From positions 1-64,000 of the forward strand of contig NZ_JAQSDY010000022.1 of assembly GCF_029946145.1 (NCBI RefSeq): 64,000 nucleotides of DNA. Direction: 5' to 3'. Below the pieces are notes generated by a model. It was not told the DNA's origin. It saw only the letters and a list, made by a program, of their open reading frames with translations, and did no database searches. Position numbers and translations under genes: made by a program. Below, piece after piece: positions 60,909-64,000 of the stretch (position 1 is its first letter; every line of letters starts with the position of its first letter). This stretch comes from Brevundimonas sp. GTDB lineage: Bacteria; Pseudomonadota; Alphaproteobacteria; Caulobacterales; Caulobacteraceae.

Positions 60909-60990
60909 TTTGGGGGCAGGGCGACGCGCGGCTTTTTGTGTTTGAACGAGACGACGGCGGATCATCCGCTGTCACAAGTAAAGCGACCGG

Positions 60991-63900
60991 ATGACTGACG
61001 AGAACGACAAGACCAACGACGGCGCACCACAGGCTCCGACCGGGACTCCGTCCACGACGGGCCCGCGCGCGCCGCTGAGCCTCAAGCCCCGGCAGGCGGG
61101 ATCGGTTTCGACCGGCACCGTGCGCCAGAGCTTCAGCCACGGCCGCACCAAGACCGTGGTGGTCGAGACCAAGCGCCGCGCCGGCGCCGTGCCGGGCCAT
61201 CAGCGCCCGCAAGGCTTCGACGTCGCCGCCCGTCCGCGCACCGATGCGCCCGCGCCCCAGACGCCGCGTCCGGCCGCGCCTGCCGGTCCCGCCGGCGGCC
61301 GCCTGTCGAACGAGGAACAGGAAGCCCGCCGCCGCGCCATCGAACTGGCGAGCCAGGCCCAGGCCCAGCGCGCCCAGGCCGCCGCCGCCGAACAGGCGCG
61401 CCGCGACCAGGCCGCGCATGAACAGGCCGCCGCCACGGCCCAGGCCGCCAACGCCGCCCAGGCCGAGGCCGCCGCCGCCCGCGCCGCCGCCGAGGCCGCT
61501 CGCGCCGAGGCCGCCAAGCTGACGGCCGCCGCGCCCGCGCCGACGCCGGCCAGGCGCGCTCCGGCCGCCGCCGCGCCGACGCCGGCGCCGGCTGCACCTG
61601 CCGCGCCGGCCCCGGCTCCGGTCGAGGCGGCCGCTCCGGCTCCCGCTCCCGCCGCTCCGGCCCGTCCGGCCCCGCCAGCGCGTCCGGCGGTCAATTTCGG
61701 CCAACGCGTGCCCAAGGCCCCGAACCCCTCCCGCGCGCCCGCCGGTCCCGCCTTCGGCGGCCGCTCGGCCCGTGAGGAAGCCATGGGTGGCGGTGAACGC
61801 GCCTATTCCGACCGTCCCGCCGCTCCGGCGCGCCCGACCGGCCGTCCGGCCGAACCGGTCCGCTATTCGGCCCTGACTCCGCGCCCCGCGCCGGGCGCCG
61901 CCCGTCCGGGTCCGCGCACCGGCCCCGGCGGCCGTCCGACCCCGAACGCGCCTCCGGCCCAGGCCGAGGTCGCACGGCCCAGCCGCGCGCCCGGCGGCGG
62001 CTTCGCCCGTCCGCTCAAGCCCGAGGATGATCGCGACAAGCGTTTCTCGGACGCCGGCAAGGCCGTCAGCCGCACCCGCGGCGAGCCCAAGCGCCGCGAA
62101 GGCCGCCTGACCATCCAGTCGGTCGCCGGCGACGGCGACACCGCCGAGCGGATGCGCTCGCTGGCCTCGGTCCGCCGCGCCCGCGAACGCGAGAAGGAAA
62201 AGCGCAAGGGCGGCTCCACCGATGCGCCGAACCGTCCGCGCGAAGTCGTCATCCCTGACGTCATCACCGTGCAGGAGCTGTCCAACCGGATGGCCGTGCG
62301 TGGCGTCGACATCATCAAATTCCTGATGAAACAGGGCCTGATGATGAAGATCAACGACGTCATCGACACCGACACCGCCGAACTGGTGGCCGACGAATTC
62401 GGCATGACCGTCCGCCGCGTGTCGGAATCCGACGTCGAGGCCGGCTTCCTGTCCGACGCGATCGACGACGAGGCGGTCACGCCCCGGGCGCCGGTCGTGG
62501 CCATCATGGGCCACGTCGACCATGGCAAGACCTCGCTGCTGGACGCCCTGCGCACCACCGACGTCGCTTCGGGCGAGGCCGGCGGCATCACCCAGCACAT
62601 CGGCGCCTATCAGGTTCGCCTGCCCAGCGACGACCGCGTCACCTTCCTGGACACCCCGGGCCACGCCGCCTTCTCGGCGATGCGCGCGCGCGGCGCCAAT
62701 GTGACGGACATCGTGGTCCTGGTCGTGGCCGCCGACGACGGCGTCATGCCCCAGACGATCGAGGCCATCCAGCACGCCAAGGCGGCCGGCGCCCCGATCA
62801 TCGTGGCGGTGAACAAGATCGACAAGCCGGACGCCAACCCGCTGAAGGTCGTCAACGAACTGCTGCAGTACGAAGTCATCGCCGAGAGCCTGGGCGGCGA
62901 CACCCAGATCATCGAGGTGTCGGCCAAGGAACGGACCAACCTGACAGGGCTGATCGACGCCATCCTGGTGCAGGCCGAGGTCATGGACCTGAAGGCAGAT
63001 CCGGAACGCTCCTCGGAAGGCGTGGTCATCGAGGCCAAGCTGGACAAGGGCCGCGGCCCGGTCGCCACCGTCCTGGTCAAGCGCGGCACGCTGAAGCGCG
63101 GCGACATCGTCGTGGCCGGTTCGGCCTGGGGCAAGGTTCGCGCCCTGCTGAACGAGCGCAACGAGCAGCTGACCGAAGCCGGCCCGTCGGTGCCGGTCGA
63201 GATCCTGGGTCTCGACGAGGCTCCGAGCCCCGGCGATCCGTTCGCCGTGGTCGAGAACGAGGCCCGCGCCCGAGAGCTGACCGAATACCGTGACCGCATC
63301 AAGCGCGAGAAGGCCACCGGCGGCATCAACCAGGTCAGCCTGGTCGACATGATGTCCAAGCTGCAGTCCAAGAAGGTCTCGGAACTGCCGGTCATCATCA
63401 AGGCCGACGTGCAGGGTTCGGCCGAGGCCATCGTCGGCTCGCTGGACAAGATGGGCAACGAGGAGGTCCGCGCGCGCACCGTCATGTCGGGCGCCGGCGG
63501 CATCACCGAGAGCGACGTCCAGCTGGCCAAGTCGGCCGGCGCGCCGATCCTGGGCTTCAACGTCCGCGCCTCGAAACAGGCCCGCGACCTGGCCGAGCGC
63601 GAAGGCGTCGAGATCCGCTACTATGCGATCATCTACGACCTGCTGGACGACATGAAGGGCGTGCTGTCCGGCATGCTGGCGCCGCTGCAACGGGAAACCT
63701 TCCTGGGCAATGCGGCGGTGCTGCAGGTCTTCGACATCTCCAAGACCGGCAAGATCGCCGGTTGCCGGGTGTCCGAGGGCGTGGTCCGCAAGGGCGCCAA
63801 GGTCCGGATCATCCGCGACGATGTCGTGGTGCTGGAACTGGGCACGCTCACGACGCTCAAACGCTTCAAGGACGAGGTCAACGAGGTTCCGTCGGGCCAG

Positions 63901-63996
63901 GAGTGCGGCATGCATTTCCAGGGCTTCCAGGACATCAAGGCAGGCGACTACATCGAGTGCTTCACGGTCGAAGAGATCAAGCGCACGCTCGACTAG
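60991..63996 (+). CDS. infB: translation initiation factor IF-2
   Basis: IF-2 is the GTPase that brings fMet-tRNA to the 30S subunit. The 1001 residues have an Ala/Pro/Arg-rich, low-complexity N-terminal region (about 80-370), an IF2-N domain ([20 protein letters not shown]) and a G domain with GHVDHGKTS starting at residue 507, DTPGHAAF and NKID. Domains II-IV follow to the C terminus [18 protein letters not shown]. The gene ends four bases before the end of the window. Confidence 0.97.
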   Translation: MTDENDKTNDGAPQAPTGTPSTTGPRAPLSLKPRQAGSVSTGTVRQSFSHGRTKTVVVETKRRAGAVPGHQRPQGFDVAARPRTDAPAPQTPRPAAPAGPAGGRLSNEEQEARRRAIELASQAQAQRAQAAAAEQARRDQAAHEQAAATAQAANAAQAEAAAARAAAEAARAEAAKLTAAAPAPTPARRAPAAAAPTPAPAAPAAPAPAPVEAAAPAPAPAAPARPAPPARPAVNFGQRVPKAPNPSRAPAGPAFGGRSAREEAMGGGERAYSDRPAAPARPTGRPAEPVRYSALTPRPAPGAARPGPRTGPGGRPTPNAPPAQAEVARPSRAPGGGFARPLKPEDDRDKRFSDAGKAVSRTRGEPKRREGRLTIQSVAGDGDTAERMRSLASVRRAREREKEKRKGGSTDAPNRPREVVIPDVITVQELSNRMAVRGVDIIKFLMKQGLMMKINDVIDTDTAELVADEFGMTVRRVSESDVEAGFLSDAIDDEAVTPRAPVVAIMGHVDHGKTSLLDALRTTDVASGEAGGITQHIGAYQVRLPSDDRVTFLDTPGHAAFSAMRARGANVTDIVVLVVAADDGVMPQTIEAIQHAKAAGAPIIVAVNKIDKPDANPLKVVNELLQYEVIAESLGGDTQIIEVSAKERTNLTGLIDAILVQAEVMDLKADPERSSEGVVIEAKLDKGRGPVATVLVKRGTLKRGDIVVAGSAWGKVRALLNERNEQLTEAGPSVPVEILGLDEAPSPGDPFAVVENEARARELTEYRDRIKREKATGGINQVSLVDMMSKLQSKKVSELPVIIKADVQGSAEAIVGSLDKMGNEEVRARTVMSGAGGITESDVQLAKSAGAPILGFNVRASKQARDLAEREGVEIRYYAIIYDLLDDMKGVLSGMLAPLQRETFLGNAAVLQVFDISKTGKIAGCRVSEGVVRKGAKVRIIRDDVVVLELGTLTTLKRFKDEVNEVPSGQECGMHFQGFQDIKAGDYIECFTVEEIKRTLD

Positions 63997-64000
63997 GGTT

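Noticed and set aside
60709..63915. Minus-strand frame of 1068 codons
   Set aside because: It is the shadow of infB, with no domain and Gly/Arg repeats that mirror the IF-2 N terminus.

Overview
The window looks like a chromosomal segment of a Caulobacterales alphaproteobacterium, most likely Brevundimonas-like. The basis is very high GC with strong GC3 bias in real genes, a cpa/tad pilus locus with Caulobacter-type PilA, an atpHAGDC operon with a short epsilon subunit, a metK-trmB pair and a rimP-nusA-ylxR-infB operon. Most of it is conserved housekeeping DNA. I see no prophage, insertion sequence or CRISPR array. The genus assignment is inference from gene content only.

Layout. 1-452 holds the 3' half of a tRNA-Gly and two copies of its terminator, with no intact gene. 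453-7744 carries a PAS histidine kinase, a small membrane protein, lpdA, a bilobed retropepsin-like aspartic protease, xerC with its DUF484 partner, and fsa. 7775-12812 has priA, a glutaminyl cyclase, a TerC-family protein and a DUF808 protein. 13017-17948 is the F1 ATP synthase operon. 17957-25942 has a phosphoesterase, an SMR exporter, rppH, and a cell-envelope/RNA group (deacetylase-like protein, CtpA protease, EnvC-like protein, rlmH, rsfS, nadD). Two heptamer-based inverted repeats bracket the deacetylase-ctpA pair. 26012-33063 holds several regulator/target units: TetR with a saccharopine-dehydrogenase-like gene, Lrp with ald, and AraC with an HELLH protein. 33068-44809 is a complete Flp/Tad (cpa) pilus locus with three pilin genes. 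44806-53383 contains pabB, a phosphatase, a regulator with two paralogous membrane proteins, a Rieske protein, gpsA, tsaD, hemC and hemD. A tRNA-Thr(CGU) follows. 53581-55254 is an uncharacterised HTH plus membrane-protein cluster. 55312-63996 has metK, trmB, a DUF1993 gene and the rimP-nusA-ylxR-infB operon.

How the genes work together. The tad genes encode prepilin peptidase, pilins, secretin, inner-membrane platform, ATPase and minor pilins, a nearly self-contained surface-attachment machine. The atp genes encode F1 only; Fo must lie elsewhere. rimP, nusA, ylxR and infB link ribosome maturation, transcription elongation and translation initiation behind a promoter and a terminator-like leader hairpin.

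Best leads for something new: (1) the HTH/overlapping-frame/tandem 5-TM paralog cluster at 53581-55254; (2) the winged-helix regulator with two paralogous 6-TM proteins and an operator at 46909-48478; (3) the paired heptamer inverted repeats near 20.2 and 23.1 kb; (4) the decayed tRNA-Gly/terminator duplication at the left edge; (5) the AraC plus HELLH-protein pair; (6) a PriA lacking most of its second zinc site; and (7) a probable CTG start codon for hemD.
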